From: Parabacteroides sp. PF5-6
GTDB lineage: Bacteria; Bacteroidota; Bacteroidia; Bacteroidales; Tannerellaceae
Length of the DNA stretch: 64,000 nt
Reading direction: 5' to 3'
NCBI RefSeq assembly: GCF_029504695.1
Contig: NZ_JAQFIN010000004.1
Coordinates: forward strand, 62,001-126,000
Positions within the stretch are counted from its first letter, which is position 1. Each line of letters opens with the position of its first letter. The translations under genes were made by a program, and so were the position numbers. The notes beneath the pieces are model-generated. The model was not told the origin of the DNA and did not search any database. It saw only the letters and a program-made list of their open reading frames with translations. Below, piece after piece: positions 26,501 to 34,676 of this stretch.

Positions 26501-26642
26501 CCGTGATAATGGGCTGGTCGACACTGGGAAACTCCCGCACGCCTAACGACTGGTATCCTATCAGCCCGAACAACAGGATTACCAACACCATAACGGTGGA
26601 GAGAACGGGACGTCGTATACTAAGTTCTGAAATATTGGCCAT
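23574..26642 (-). CDS. RND (AcrB/MexB-type) inner-membrane efflux pump
   Basis: 1022 residues, typical for the HAE-1 family. The N-terminus MANISELSIRRPVLSTVMVLVILLFGLIGY is the first membrane helix. Large periplasmic loops follow TM1 and TM7. The proton-relay Asp pair sits in TM4 (GLVVDDAIVVSEN, D401-D402), with ERxGEG-like SVDLETAANDVRDKV and the C-terminal GLVAKNGILIVEFANQ motif typical of AcrB homologues. It exchanges protons for drugs or other amphiphiles. The gene begins 9 bp after the adaptor gene and is followed by tolC across a duplicated spacer. Substrate range is not deducible. Confidence 0.95.
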   Translation of the reverse strand: MANISELSIRRPVLSTVMVLVILLFGLIGYQSLGVREFPSVDQPIITVSTSYPGANAEVIMNQITEPLEQNINGIPGIRSLSSTSSQGNSRITVEFELSVDLETAANDVRDKVSRAQRYLPRDCDPPTVSKADADATPIMQIGIRSRTRSLMELSEIAELTVKERLQTIQNVSGVDIWGQKRYSMRLWLDPIKMGGYGVTPVDILNAVTSENVELPSGSIEGNTVDLSIRTMGLMTTAQEFNNLIIKESKGRIVRFQDVGRAELAPEDLRSFLKMNGEPMVIDIIIPQPGANHIEIADEAYKRIEQLRKDLPEDVEIEMVYDNTRFIRASIAEVEETIYVAFLLVVLIIFMFLRDWRVTLVPVVVIPVSLVGAFFIMYIAGFSINVLSLLAVVLSVGLVVDDAIVVSENIYVRIENGMTPRAAGIEGSKEIFFAVLSTTITLIAVFIPIVFMEGMTGRLFKEFSIVIAGSVAISSFVALTFTPMLATKLLKKRERQNWLYRKTEPFFTGLNHLYEKGLDLFLGKKWMAFPIIAVLLAMIAYFWTKIPSELAPLEDRSSISINMRGPEGTTFEFIRDFSERIEYVADSLAPERKSVMTRSWGSSGFLNILLPDIQDRERSQMEVADALSAAVRKETQARAFVQQQSTFGGRRGGMPVQYVLQATNIDKLREFLPEFMAKVNESPVFQMADVNLKFTKPETRIEIDRDKASLLGVSTRNIAQTLQYALSGQRMGYFYLNGKQYQILGEINRQQRNTPLDLKSIYVRSNTGVMIQLDNLVTLREEVAPPQLYRYNRFVAATISSGLNKGYTLGDGLNEMDRIAGEVLDPSFRTALSGESKEFRESSDSLMFALVLALVMIYLVLAAQFESFKDPLTVMFTVPLAIAGALLFMSLSGVTMNIFSQIGIIMLIGLVAKNGILIVEFANQRQDGGLSLAEAIRTASLQRLRPILMTSVSTILGLLPLVFASAEGANQRIAMGTAVVGGMLVSTFLTLFIVPAMYSYISTERTGKIQATAEDNANKSNV

Positions 26643-26651
26643 GAGGATCGA

Positions 26652-27746
26652 TTAACGCAAATTATCAATAGAGACTTTTGTGCCCGAGCGCAATTGCATC
26701 ACGCCGGTGGTGATCAATGTATCACCTACGCTGAGCCCTTCCAGTACCTGTACTCTCGCTTCCGTGCGCAAGCCGATCAGGATCTCTGCCGGTTGGGCGC
26801 TGCCATTCACGTATTTGTAGACTATGTTTTTGCCCATCTCCGGGATAACTGCCTCGCTGGGAATCGCCAAAGCGTCGCTGATCTCGTCTTTCGCCACTTC
26901 GATCGAGACGTAGCGGCCGGGAACAATGTGCTCGTTCGGGTTGGCATAGTAAGCGCGGGCGGTCAATGTCATCGTTTCCGATTCGATCTTACTCTCTACG
27001 GCATAAACAGTCGCCTGGTAGCTATGCGGTATGCCTTCGGAGTCCATCAGGCCGAAGACGATCCGGGTGCCATTCTTGATATCGGAACTGTATTTTTCCG
27101 GGACGGAGAACTCGATCTTGAGCGGGGATATTTTCGTTAACCGCACGATCATGGTGGTCGGCGTCACATAGGCGCCCTCACTGACCGTACGCAATCCGAT
27201 GATCCCGTCGAACGGCGCGCGCAATTCGGTCTGGGCGATATTGGCTTTCACCAGTTCGATATCGGCCATCAGTTTCTCGTATTCGGTCGTTACCTGTTCG
27301 TAGGCTTCCTGGCTGACGGCATCTCTTTCCAATAGCGTATGTTGGCGATACACCCGGTCGCGCGCCAACGGAACCTGGGCTTCCAGCTTCTTCAACTGCG
27401 CTTGTAAGGGTTTGTCGTTGATCTTGGCCAACAAATCCCCTTCTTTCACATGCGTTCCTTCCGTGAAATAAATCGCGACAACCTTTCCTGAAGATTCAAA
27501 CGTAAGATCGACCTCTTCATCCGGGATGGTCGTTCCCAGGACGATTGTCTTGTCGGTTAATGTTTGGTGTTTTAATACTTCAACATTGATATTCAACATC
27601 TGGTTTCTTGCCGATACGTTGGTCGGGACAGGCGAACTGCTCTGCTCCGATGCCGTAAACGTGTTTTTCAATTTGGGAAAAGCAATGATACCGATTATCA
27701 GTAGAACGATAACCACCATCAATGCCCATCTTACCTGCTTTGTCAT
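26652..27746 (-). CDS. Periplasmic adaptor (membrane fusion protein, HlyD/AcrA type)
   Basis: 364 residues. A single N-terminal hydrophobic segment (WALMVVIVLLIIGIIAFP) has no lipobox, so it is probably membrane-anchored. A lipoyl/barrel-sandwich pair (VDLTFESSGKVVAIYFTEGTHVKEGDLLAKIND and AELRAPFDGIIGLRTVSEGAYV) flanks an alpha-hairpin (LKKLEAQVPLARDRVYRQHTLL...). A beta-barrel domain and a membrane-proximal domain follow. It bridges the RND pump and the TolC channel. First gene of the operon; a TATATTTG box lies 97 bp upstream at 27843-27850. Confidence 0.92.
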   Translation of the reverse strand: MTKQVRWALMVVIVLLIIGIIAFPKLKNTFTASEQSSSPVPTNVSARNQMLNINVEVLKHQTLTDKTIVLGTTIPDEEVDLTFESSGKVVAIYFTEGTHVKEGDLLAKINDKPLQAQLKKLEAQVPLARDRVYRQHTLLERDAVSQEAYEQVTTEYEKLMADIELVKANIAQTELRAPFDGIIGLRTVSEGAYVTPTTMIVRLTKISPLKIEFSVPEKYSSDIKNGTRIVFGLMDSEGIPHSYQATVYAVESKIESETMTLTARAYYANPNEHIVPGRYVSIEVAKDEISDALAIPSEAVIPEMGKNIVYKYVNGSAQPAEILIGLRTEARVQVLEGLSVGDTLITTGVMQLRSGTKVSIDNLR

Positions 27747-27842
27747 CTTATTACTGGTTTTTACTTGTATGTTAACACACTATTAGGTTCCTCTCAGACT
27801 ATCTAAACACAAAAAAGTTTAATCACCTATTTATAAAGAAGG

Positions 27843-27850
27843 CAAATATA
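27843..27850 (-). promoter_or_regulatory. -7 box (TATATTTG) for the efflux operon
   Basis: A minus-strand TAnnTTTG match upstream of the adaptor gene, leaving a leader of about 90 nt. Family A repeat copy 2 begins about 85 bp further upstream. Confidence 0.6.
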
Positions 27851-27933
27851 GCCGACTTTGCCCTAATCCGTCCCGATATTTGTACAATTTAACATTGCAC
27901 AGGTTAATCCCGAAAAGGTTCAAGTAGTTTGAG

Positions 27934-28165
27934 AAGTGAAGGTTTACGATATCGGTATCTCGGCTCCTCTTCTTAGACAAGAAGAGGGGGACCACGGCTT
28001 GCCGTGGTGGAGCAGTTTGATCTTCTGACAAATCATAAATACCTATCTCATACAAAATTAGGATCAAACTACCCCACCATCGCCTACGGCTCTGGTCCAC
28101 CCCCTTCTTTTCTAAGAAGGGGAGCCAGAAATGTCCATCTGCTATTATCCTACACCTTCACATTC
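27934..28165. repeat. Family A repeat, copy 2
   Basis: The core inverted repeat runs 27962-28126 (GGCTCC to GGAGCC), with weaker outer arms extending to about 27934 and 28165. The left arm has a stem CTCTTCTT/AAGAAGAG, then GGGGGA, then CCACGG-CTTG-CCGTGG (27992-28007). The right arm is more degenerate (CCATCGCCTACGGCTCTGG), followed by CCCCTTCTTTTCTAAGAAGGGG. Family B copy 2 follows at 28231-28314. Together with the promoter at 27843-27850 these fill the 616-bp gap between the adaptor gene and murF; I see no gene there. Confidence 0.7.
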
Positions 28166-28230
28166 TCTTCGATGCGAATGAATTTCGTGGATTTGTAATC
28201 CATTGAAAATGAGATCTAAATATTCCCTTC

Positions 28231-28314
28231 ACAAACTACCGGTAGTTTGCGAACAAACTACCGGTAGTTTGGCGACAAAATATTAGTAGTTTGCGCGCAA
28301 AGTACCGGTAGTTT
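28231..28314. repeat. Family B repeat, copy 2
   Basis: Four units: two perfect ACTACCGGTAGT palindromes, one degenerate (ATATTAGTAG) and one GTACCGGTAG, in the same order and spacing as the other copies. The element ends about 48 bp before the murF stop codon. No family C copy follows here. Confidence 0.75.
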
Positions 28315-28362
28315 GAAAAAGGGAGCTGTGGCGGGTTTTCCAATCGGTTGAAATGTGGAGAT

Positions 28363-29643
28363 TTACAAAAGAGAAATAACCTTCTCCAGTGCCATACTGC
28401 GGGATCCTTTGAGCAGGATCTGGTGGCCTTGAAGCGGTTGTGTGTTGAGGTGGGCGATCAGGGCATCGGTCGACGGGAAGGTCTGGAAGTCTTTGCCTAC
28501 TTTGCTGAAGCATTTCCCGCAGAGTAGGACCCGGTCGAAGCCAAGGATTCGGATCAGATCGACTATTTCGGTATGCAACGCTTGGGATGTCGGGCCTAAC
28601 TCGAACATATCGCCCAGGATCACCGCTTTAGACGATCCGGACAAGCCGGCGAAGTTCTCCAAAGCTGCTTTCATGCTGGTGGGGTTGGCGTTGTAGGCAT
28701 CCACGATCAGGCTGTTATGTTCCGTTTTCATCCATTGGGAACGGTTGTTGGAGGGTTCGTATGCCTCGATGGCGCGGTTGATCCGTGCGGAAGGGATCTT
28801 GAAATAGCGGCCGACGGCAACGGCTGCCAATACATTATCTATATTATAGTCGCCAATCAGGTGGGTCTCGACGATATTGTTTTTCCCTTGTTGTTTCCAG
28901 TTGAACACCAGGAAAGGGTCGCTGCCGAGGATCTGGCCGGAGGCAAACGAGCTTTCGCCATAGCCGTAGGTGATCTGTGTGATGCCTTTGGCGATGGATT
29001 GCAGGTCTTCATTTTCTTTTTTCAGGAAGATCGTCCCGTGGGTGCGCCGGATATAGTCGTAGAGTTCACCTTTGGTCTTCAATACATTCTCGAACGAACC
29101 GAATCCTTCCAGGTGTGCGCATCCCACATTGGTGATCAGCCCATAATCCGGCAGGGCGATCTCGGCCAGTTCTTTGATATCTCCGGGATGGCTGGCGCCC
29201 ATTTCGATCACTGCCATCTCGTGTTCATGATTCAGGCGGAGCAGGGTGAGGGGTACGCCGATATGATTATTCAGATTTCCTTCGGTATATAAAAGATTGA
29301 ACCGGGTAGATAAAATGGCGGCAATCAGTTCCTTCGTTGTGGTTTTTCCGTTAGTGCCCGTAATGGCCAAGACGGGGATGCCCAGCGTTTTACGGTGACG
29401 GTGGGCCAATTGTTGAAGGGTTTTCAGCGTGTCTTCGACCACAATCGTCCGTTCGCCAAGGAAATAATCGGGATTATCAATGACGGCATAATTGCAACCC
29501 GAAGCCAATGCTTTTTCCGCAAACCGATTTCCATCAAAGTTCTCGCCTTTCAAAGCGAAGAAGATAGAGCCTATCGGACAGTTCCGGCTGTCGGTGGTTA
29601 TGATGGGGTTGTGTACAAACAATTCATAGAGTTCTGATAGCAT
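28363..29643 (-). CDS. murF: UDP-N-acetylmuramoyl-tripeptide--D-alanyl-D-alanine ligase
   Basis: 426 residues. MurF adds D-Ala-D-Ala to the UDP-MurNAc tripeptide in the cytoplasm, the last soluble step of peptidoglycan precursor synthesis. The start ATG at 29643 follows GGAGGA at the right distance. Longer in-frame extensions run through folP and are not real. The N-terminal domain (TTDSRNCPIGSIFFALKGENFDG) is followed by the ATP loop ITGTNGKTTTKEL, then LLYTEGNLNNHIGVPLTLL and EMGASHPGDI. The C-terminal domain includes VDAYNANPTSM and ILGDMFELG. It is divergent from folP with its own TACATTTG box. Confidence 0.95.
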   Translation of the reverse strand: MLSELYELFVHNPIITTDSRNCPIGSIFFALKGENFDGNRFAEKALASGCNYAVIDNPDYFLGERTIVVEDTLKTLQQLAHRHRKTLGIPVLAITGTNGKTTTKELIAAILSTRFNLLYTEGNLNNHIGVPLTLLRLNHEHEMAVIEMGASHPGDIKELAEIALPDYGLITNVGCAHLEGFGSFENVLKTKGELYDYIRRTHGTIFLKKENEDLQSIAKGITQITYGYGESSFASGQILGSDPFLVFNWKQQGKNNIVETHLIGDYNIDNVLAAVAVGRYFKIPSARINRAIEAYEPSNNRSQWMKTEHNSLIVDAYNANPTSMKAALENFAGLSGSSKAVILGDMFELGPTSQALHTEIVDLIRILGFDRVLLCGKCFSKVGKDFQTFPSTDALIAHLNTQPLQGHQILLKGSRSMALEKVISLL

Positions 29644-29683
29644 AGGTTGTCCTCCGTTTATATGAGACATTGTGTTTTCCTGA

Positions 29684-29691
29684 CAAATGTA
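29684..29691 (-). promoter_or_regulatory. -7 box (TACATTTG) for murF
   Basis: A minus-strand TAnnTTTG match, about 41 bp upstream of the murF start, in the 150-bp divergent gap shared with folP. Confidence 0.55.
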
Positions 29692-29766
29692 ATCATTCTT
29701 AATTGCTTTCCGCATTACCGGGCGAACTTTGTTTCTACATCCTTTAATTCTTCTGGATAAAAATTG

Positions 29767-29774
29767 TACTTTTG
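29767..29774 (+). promoter_or_regulatory. -7 box (TACTTTTG) for folP
   Basis: A plus-strand TAnnTTTG match 20 bp before the ATG at 29794. It also argues against translation from the in-frame TTG at 29764, which lies upstream of the predicted transcription start. Confidence 0.6.
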
Positions 29775-29793
29775 CCTGAAACAAGGGAAAACG

Positions 29794-30654
29794 ATGAATA
29801 AAACACTCAATATAAGAGGAAAACTCATCTCGTTGGATAGCCCGTTGGTGATGGGGATCCTGAATGTGACGCCGGACTCTTTTTATGCCGAAAGCCGCAA
29901 GCAGTCGGAGAAGGCTATTGAGGAGCGGGTGCAGGCGATCCTGGCGGAGGGAGGAGATATGATCGATCTGGGTGGTTATTCTTCCCGACCCGATGCCGAG
30001 GAAGTGGCGCCGAAAGAAGAGATGCGCCGCTTGGCTTTTGCCCTTGAGATTATTCGCAAACATTATCCCGAAGTGATGGTCTCTGTCGATACGTTCCGGG
30101 CGGATGTGGCCCGCAGTTGTGTGGAGGACTATGGCGCGGATATCATTAACGATATATCGGGTGGGGAATTGGACCCCCAGATGTTCCGGACCGTCGCGGC
30201 GCTTCAGGTGCCCTATATCCTGATGCATATGCGGGGTACGCCCCAGACCATGCAGCAGTTCACCACGTATACGGATATGATGGATGAGATTATGCGCTAC
30301 TTTGCCGATAAAGTCAATCGGCTGCACCAGTTGGGTGTGAATGATATCATCCTCGATCCCGGTTTCGGATTCAGTAAGACTACGGATCAGAACTATGCAT
30401 TGATGAGCCATCTCCGGGAATTCCGTCTGTTCGACCTGCCGTTATTGGTTGGGATCTCCCGTAAAAGCATGATCTATCGTTTCCTGGGTGGGACTCCGGC
30501 GGAGAGCCTGAACGGGACAACGATCCTGAATACTTACGCCCTGTTGAACGGCGCCCATATCCTCCGTGTCCATGACGTGAAGGAAGCCCGGGAAGCCGTC
30601 TCCATCGTGCAAAAGATAACTTTCAACTCTCAACTTTCAACTCTCAACTCCTAA
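29794..30654 (+). CDS. folP: Dihydropteroate synthase
   Basis: 286 residues. It joins p-aminobenzoate to dihydropterin pyrophosphate in folate synthesis and is the sulfonamide target. Signatures are MGILNVTPDSFY (about 20-31), DLGGYSSRPDAEEV, SVDTFRADVA, INDISGG, LDPGFGFSKT and GISRKSMI. The ATG at 29794 with AAGGGAA upstream is the start; the -7 box lies just ahead of it. The last 11 residues (TFNSQLSTLNS) are encoded entirely by a 7-bp tandem array and are probably not part of the ancestral protein. cdaA follows after 4 bp, so the two are co-transcribed. Confidence 0.96.
   Translation: MNKTLNIRGKLISLDSPLVMGILNVTPDSFYAESRKQSEKAIEERVQAILAEGGDMIDLGGYSSRPDAEEVAPKEEMRRLAFALEIIRKHYPEVMVSVDTFRADVARSCVEDYGADIINDISGGELDPQMFRTVAALQVPYILMHMRGTPQTMQQFTTYTDMMDEIMRYFADKVNRLHQLGVNDIILDPGFGFSKTTDQNYALMSHLREFRLFDLPLLVGISRKSMIYRFLGGTPAESLNGTTILNTYALLNGAHILRVHDVKEAREAVSIVQKITFNSQLSTLNS
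30618..30652. repeat. Heptamer array AACTYTC x5 inside the 3' end of folP
   Basis: Units AACTTTC, AACTCTC, AACTTTC, AACTCTC, AACTCCT. The array supplies the last coding codons and the first base of the stop codon of folP. Confidence 0.85.
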
Positions 30655-30658
30655 TCGT

Positions 30659-31441
30659 ATGTGGATGCAATTTGGCATAAAAGACCTGATCGATGTTTTG
30701 TTGGTAGCCTTTTTCCTCTACCAGGTCTACCGGTTGATGAAAAACTCGGGATCGCTGGCTCTCTTTAGTGGGATCGTCTCTTTCCTGGTGGTCTGGATCA
30801 TCGTTTCCCAGATCCTGGAGATGCGGTTGATGGGCGCTATCCTGGATAAGTTTATCAGTGTGGGTTTCCTGGTGTTGGTGATTCTCTTTCAGGATGAGAT
30901 CCGCCGGTTCCTTCTGGCGGTCGGTTCCCATAAGGGGTGGAAGTTCGTGAGTAATCTCTTCTCCAAGCGGCACGAAGACGAGGGACGGACGAAATATATC
31001 GCGCCGGTGGTACTGGCGTGTATGAATATGGCGCGAAAGAAAACAGGCGCGTTGATTGTGATTCAACAGGAAGTGGACCTGTCGGTCTATATCCATACCG
31101 GTGAGATTTTTAATGCAGACGTAAACGCCCGTCTGATTGAAAATATCTTCTTCAAAAACAGTCCGCTTCACGACGGCGCGATGATTATTGCCGACAATCA
31201 GATCAAAGCGGCCGGTTGTATCCTGCCGGTGGCACAGAACGCGACACTGCCCAAAGAGATGGGGTTGCGCCACCGCTCCGCATTCGGGATGTCGCTCGAA
31301 ACGGATGCACTTATTATAATCGTTTCGGAAGAAAGAGGTAAGATTTCCGTAGCCCATAATGGAAAAATAGCGGCGAACATCACAGCCGAGGAATTGCAAC
31401 AAGTATTATCCGGCGATAAAGAAGTAGCTTCCATAAGTTAA
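30659..31441 (+). CDS. cdaA: Diadenylate cyclase (CdaA/DisA_N family)
   Basis: 260 residues with three N-terminal membrane helices (DVLLVAFFLYQVY, LFSGIVSFLVVWIIVSQIL, ISVGFLVLVILF). The catalytic DAC domain contains the DGA motif (SPLHDGAMII, 172-174) and the RHR motif (GLRHRSAFG, 204-206). It condenses two ATP to c-di-AMP at the membrane; this messenger typically controls potassium and osmolyte transport. A Trk system is present at 17.2-20 kb, and a functional link is possible but not shown by position. It starts 4 bp after folP; folP-cdaA pairing is usual in Bacteroidetes. Confidence 0.95.
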   Translation: MWMQFGIKDLIDVLLVAFFLYQVYRLMKNSGSLALFSGIVSFLVVWIIVSQILEMRLMGAILDKFISVGFLVLVILFQDEIRRFLLAVGSHKGWKFVSNLFSKRHEDEGRTKYIAPVVLACMNMARKKTGALIVIQQEVDLSVYIHTGEIFNADVNARLIENIFFKNSPLHDGAMIIADNQIKAAGCILPVAQNATLPKEMGLRHRSAFGMSLETDALIIIVSEERGKISVAHNGKIAANITAEELQQVLSGDKEVASIS

Positions 31442-31510
31442 ATCTTCTGAAATTGTCAACCCTACATGTAATTTCTTTGCGATTTTGCTAACCCGATGTT
31501 GCATTATGAG

Positions 31511-31518
31511 TACTTTTG
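31511..31518 (+). promoter_or_regulatory. -7 box (TACTTTTG) for pta-ackA
   Basis: A plus-strand TAnnTTTG match in the 129-bp gap after cdaA, 53 bp before the pta start. Confidence 0.6.
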
Positions 31519-31570
31519 CGGCTGTAAATCGCTTACTTTTATTAATAAATATAAAAAATGATCTTTTGCT

Positions 31571-32584
31571 ATGGATTTAATGCAGGACATTATCGAACGC
31601 GCTAAAGCAAACAAACAACGCATTGTGCTTCCGGAAGGAACGGAAGAAAGAACCCTTAAAGCAGCCGACCAACTCTTGGCCGATGGTGTGGCTGATATTA
31701 TTCTGATTGGAAACCCTGAAGAAGTGAAAACATTAGCTTCTCAGTACGGTTTGGTACATATTGAAAAGGCTATCCTTGTTGATCCCAAAAATCATGAGAA
31801 AAAAGGCGAATATGCCGACCTGCTTCTCCAGTTGCGCCAGAAGAAAGGCATGACTGCGGAGAAAGCTGCCGTATTGGTGGAGGATCCTCTTTATCTGGCT
31901 TGCCTGATGATCAAGGCCGGAGATGCCGATGGTGAGATTGCCGGGGCACAGAATACGACAGGTGATGTCTTGCGTCCGGCTTTGCAGATCATCAAAACGG
32001 CTCCGGGTATGTCGGTCGTTTCCGGCGCTTTCCTGATGTTTGTGCAGGATAAGAGTTACGGGAAAGACGGAGTGTTGGTGTTTGCCGATTGTGCCGTGAT
32101 GCCGAATCCGAACGCATCCGAACTGGCGCAGATCGCGGTGGCTACGGCTCAGACAGCCAAAGATATCGTAGGGGTAGAGCCCCGGGTGGCGATGCTGAGC
32201 TTCTCGACCAAAGGCAGTGCTTCGCATGAGATGGTCGATAAGGTGGTGGAAGCCACACGCCTGGCCCAGGAAATGGCGCCTCAGTTCAGTATCGATGGCG
32301 AGTTGCAGGCCGATGCCGCATTGATCGCATCGGTAGGCCTGAAGAAAGCGCCCGAGAGCAAGGTGGCAGGCAACGCCAACGTATTGGTATTCCCTTCACT
32401 CGAGGTAGGCAATATCGCGTATAAACTGGTACAACGCCTGGGCAACGCCGAAGCGGTAGGACCGATCCTGCAGGGAATGGGCGCTCCGGTCAACGACTTA
32501 TCCCGCGGCTGCTCCGTCAGTGATATCTATAATATGGTTGCGATCGCCAGCAATCAGGCGATTGGATTAAAAGGAAATAAATAA
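31571..32584 (+). CDS. pta: Phosphate acetyltransferase
   Basis: 337 residues, the short class I form without the regulatory N-terminal domains. It interconverts acetyl-CoA and acetyl phosphate. Family features are RIVLPEGTEERTLKAADQ at the start, GEIAGAQNTTGDVLRPALQ, VLVFADCAVMPNPNA, MLSFSTKGSA and the C-terminal GNANVLVFPSLEVGNIAYKLVQR. ackA follows after 8 bp. Together they give acetate and one ATP, the main overflow and energy route of fermenting Bacteroidales. Confidence 0.97.
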   Translation: MDLMQDIIERAKANKQRIVLPEGTEERTLKAADQLLADGVADIILIGNPEEVKTLASQYGLVHIEKAILVDPKNHEKKGEYADLLLQLRQKKGMTAEKAAVLVEDPLYLACLMIKAGDADGEIAGAQNTTGDVLRPALQIIKTAPGMSVVSGAFLMFVQDKSYGKDGVLVFADCAVMPNPNASELAQIAVATAQTAKDIVGVEPRVAMLSFSTKGSASHEMVDKVVEATRLAQEMAPQFSIDGELQADAALIASVGLKKAPESKVAGNANVLVFPSLEVGNIAYKLVQRLGNAEAVGPILQGMGAPVNDLSRGCSVSDIYNMVAIASNQAIGLKGNK

Positions 32585-32592
32585 AGAAAACA

Positions 32593-33798
32593 ATGAAGAT
32601 ATTAGTATTAAACTGTGGTAGTTCATCGGTGAAGTACAAACTGTACGACATGAACACCCAGGAAGTGATGGCACAGGGTGGGGTAGAGAAATTAGGATTA
32701 CCCGGGTCTTTTCTGAAATTGACCTTGCCGAACGATGAGAAAGTGGTATTGGAAAAAGATCTACCCGAGCACACCGTAGCAATTGAATATATCCTGAGTA
32801 TCCTGACGGATGCCAAATACGGCTGCATCCAATCGTATAGCGAGATCGACGCGGTCGGTCACCGGGTGGTGCATGGCGCGGAAGAGTTCAGCAGCAGCGT
32901 AAGGATCACGCCCGAAGTGATCGGTAAGATGGTCGAATGCATCGACCTGGCTCCCCTGCATAACCCGCCCAACCTGAAAGGGATCCGGGCGATGAGCACA
33001 CTCTTGCCGGACGTGCCTCAGGTGGGGGTGTTCGATACGGCTTTCCATCAGACGATGCCGGATTATGCCTATATGTATGGCTTGCCTTATTCGTATTACA
33101 AGAAATATGGTATCCGCCGGTACGGTTTCCATGGCACGAGCCACCGCTACGTGTCCAAACGGGCCTGTGATGTCCTGGGTGTTCCCTATGAAAAGCAACG
33201 GATCATCACGGCACATATCGGTAATGGCGGATCGATCGCAGCCATTAAAGACGGAAGGAGCATCGATACGACCATGGGTTTGACGCCGGTCGAAGGATTG
33301 TTGATGGGTACCCGTTGCGGTGATATCGACGCCGGCGCATTGACGTATCTGATGGACAAAGAAGGCTTGGACGCCAAAGGCTTGTCGGATATGATCAACA
33401 AACGGAGTGGGGTATGGGGGCTTTCCGGTATCTCTTCCGATATGCGTGAGATCGAAGCCGCGGTGGAAGAAGGCGATCGCCGGGCCATCCTTGCTTTGAA
33501 TGTGTATAACTACCGGATCAAGAAGTATATCGGCGCTTATACGGCCGCTTTGGGGGGTTGCGATATCCTGGTGTTCACCGGAGGTGTGGGCGAAAACCAA
33601 TGGCGCACCCGCCGTGTCGTTTGCGAAGGTATGGAATATATGGGTATGAAGATCGATGTCGAAAAGAACGAAGGCATGCGTGGCCAGGAGATGGTGATCA
33701 GCACGCCCGATAGCAAGGTGACGATCATGGTCGTTCCGACGGATGAAGAATATACGATTGCTTCCGATACGTTGGAGATCTTACAACAGAAAGGCTAA
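32593..33798 (+). CDS. ackA: Acetate kinase
   Basis: 401 residues, full length. It begins MKILVLNCGSSSVKYKLYD, the acetate kinase signature. Other sites are GHRVVHGAEEF, FDTAFHQTMP with catalytic Asp, YGFHGTSHRYV, AHIGNGGSIAAIKDG and FTGGVGEN in the nucleotide-binding C-terminal part. It converts acetyl phosphate and ADP to acetate and ATP in the cytoplasm. It is second in the pta-ackA operon and is followed by a clear terminator at 33859-33890. Confidence 0.97.
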   Translation: MKILVLNCGSSSVKYKLYDMNTQEVMAQGGVEKLGLPGSFLKLTLPNDEKVVLEKDLPEHTVAIEYILSILTDAKYGCIQSYSEIDAVGHRVVHGAEEFSSSVRITPEVIGKMVECIDLAPLHNPPNLKGIRAMSTLLPDVPQVGVFDTAFHQTMPDYAYMYGLPYSYYKKYGIRRYGFHGTSHRYVSKRACDVLGVPYEKQRIITAHIGNGGSIAAIKDGRSIDTTMGLTPVEGLLMGTRCGDIDAGALTYLMDKEGLDAKGLSDMINKRSGVWGLSGISSDMREIEAAVEEGDRRAILALNVYNYRIKKYIGAYTAALGGCDILVFTGGVGENQWRTRRVVCEGMEYMGMKIDVEKNEGMRGQEMVISTPDSKVTIMVVPTDEEYTIASDTLEILQQKG

Positions 33799-33858
33799 GG
33801 AAAGAAAGAGATAAATCCTAATCCTCACAGCTTACAAAACATTTGGATTAGTGTTTAG

Positions 33859-33890
33859 ACTGCCCCGGCATCGGTTGGGGCAGTTTTTTT
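33859..33890 (+). terminator. Rho-independent terminator after pta-ackA
   Basis: Stem ACTGCCCC/GGGGCAGT (33859-33866 with 33877-33884), 10-nt loop, then a run of seven T. It lies between convergent ackA and lpxH. Confidence 0.9.
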
Positions 33891-33892
33891 AT

Positions 33893-34657
33893 TTAGTCTT
33901 CGAAGAGCATCAAAGCCAGTTCTTCGCCATCCCACTCGGCATACGAGAAGTGCGTCATCCAATCGCCGATAACCAGTACCCTCGCCGTACGGCTAAGCAT
34001 CAGGTCCAACAGGGTATGGCGGTGGCCGAAAAGGAAAAAATTGATATCCGGATGGCTTTGCAGGTATTTCTTGGCAAACAGGACGAGGTATTCCGTGTCT
34101 TCGCCTTTGTATTTTTTCTCTTCGTCTCTTTTTATTCCGTTCTTGCGGCTACTGAGCGACCAGCCCATGGCAAAACCGAACGTCCAACGGGGATGAATAC
34201 CGGCATACAGCCATTGGCAGAAACGGTTACGGAAGATCCGGCGCAAGAGTTGGAACGTCCAGCTCCGGTCGTCGACCTCATCGCCATGCGCCAGGAAGAA
34301 CTTTTTCCCCAATAGATCGATGGTCAGCGGTTCGCGGTGAATAGTTGCGCCCACTTCGCGGGGCAGGTAATCGAACATCCAGATGTCGTGGTTGCCAATA
34401 AATATATGGATCTCAATGCCTGAATCGGATAACTCGGCCAATTTGCCCAGGAAGCGGACATGGCCTTTGGGTACGACATACTTATATTCGTACCAATAGT
34501 CGAAGATATCGCCCAACAGCCAAACGGCAGCTGCATCCGCTTTGATGCGGTCTAACCAGCAAACCAATTTTTTCTCGATCGCCAGCGGATCATCGTGGAA
34601 GCGCGCCCCCAGGTGGGCATCGGAGAGGAAATAGATCTTTTTCGCGGATTTTGCCAT
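33893..34657 (-). CDS. lpxH: UDP-2,3-diacylglucosamine diphosphatase (LpxH-type)
   Basis: 254 residues of the calcineurin-like phosphoesterase fold with all metal motifs: FLSDAHLG (D13, H15), LGDIFDYW (D50), GNHD (N89, H90), AHGDEVD (H124) and FGHRH near the C-terminus. LpxH splits UDP-2,3-diacylglucosamine to lipid X and UMP on the cytoplasmic membrane face during lipid A synthesis. The insertion RRIFRNRFCQWLYAGIHPRW carries the cap helices typical of this enzyme. It lies 19 bp after the DUF59 gene in one operon. Other UDP-sugar phosphoesterases are possible but less likely. Confidence 0.88.
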   Translation of the reverse strand: MAKSAKKIYFLSDAHLGARFHDDPLAIEKKLVCWLDRIKADAAAVWLLGDIFDYWYEYKYVVPKGHVRFLGKLAELSDSGIEIHIFIGNHDIWMFDYLPREVGATIHREPLTIDLLGKKFFLAHGDEVDDRSWTFQLLRRIFRNRFCQWLYAGIHPRWTFGFAMGWSLSSRKNGIKRDEEKKYKGEDTEYLVLFAKKYLQSHPDINFFLFGHRHTLLDLMLSRTARVLVIGDWMTHFSYAEWDGEELALMLFED

Positions 34658-34676
34658 ATACTATTCTTCGTCTGAT

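Noticed and set aside
29644-30411. Upstream extension of murF across folP
   Set aside because: The extra 250 residues are antisense to folP. A good ribosome-binding site and the conserved MurF N-terminus place the start at 29643.
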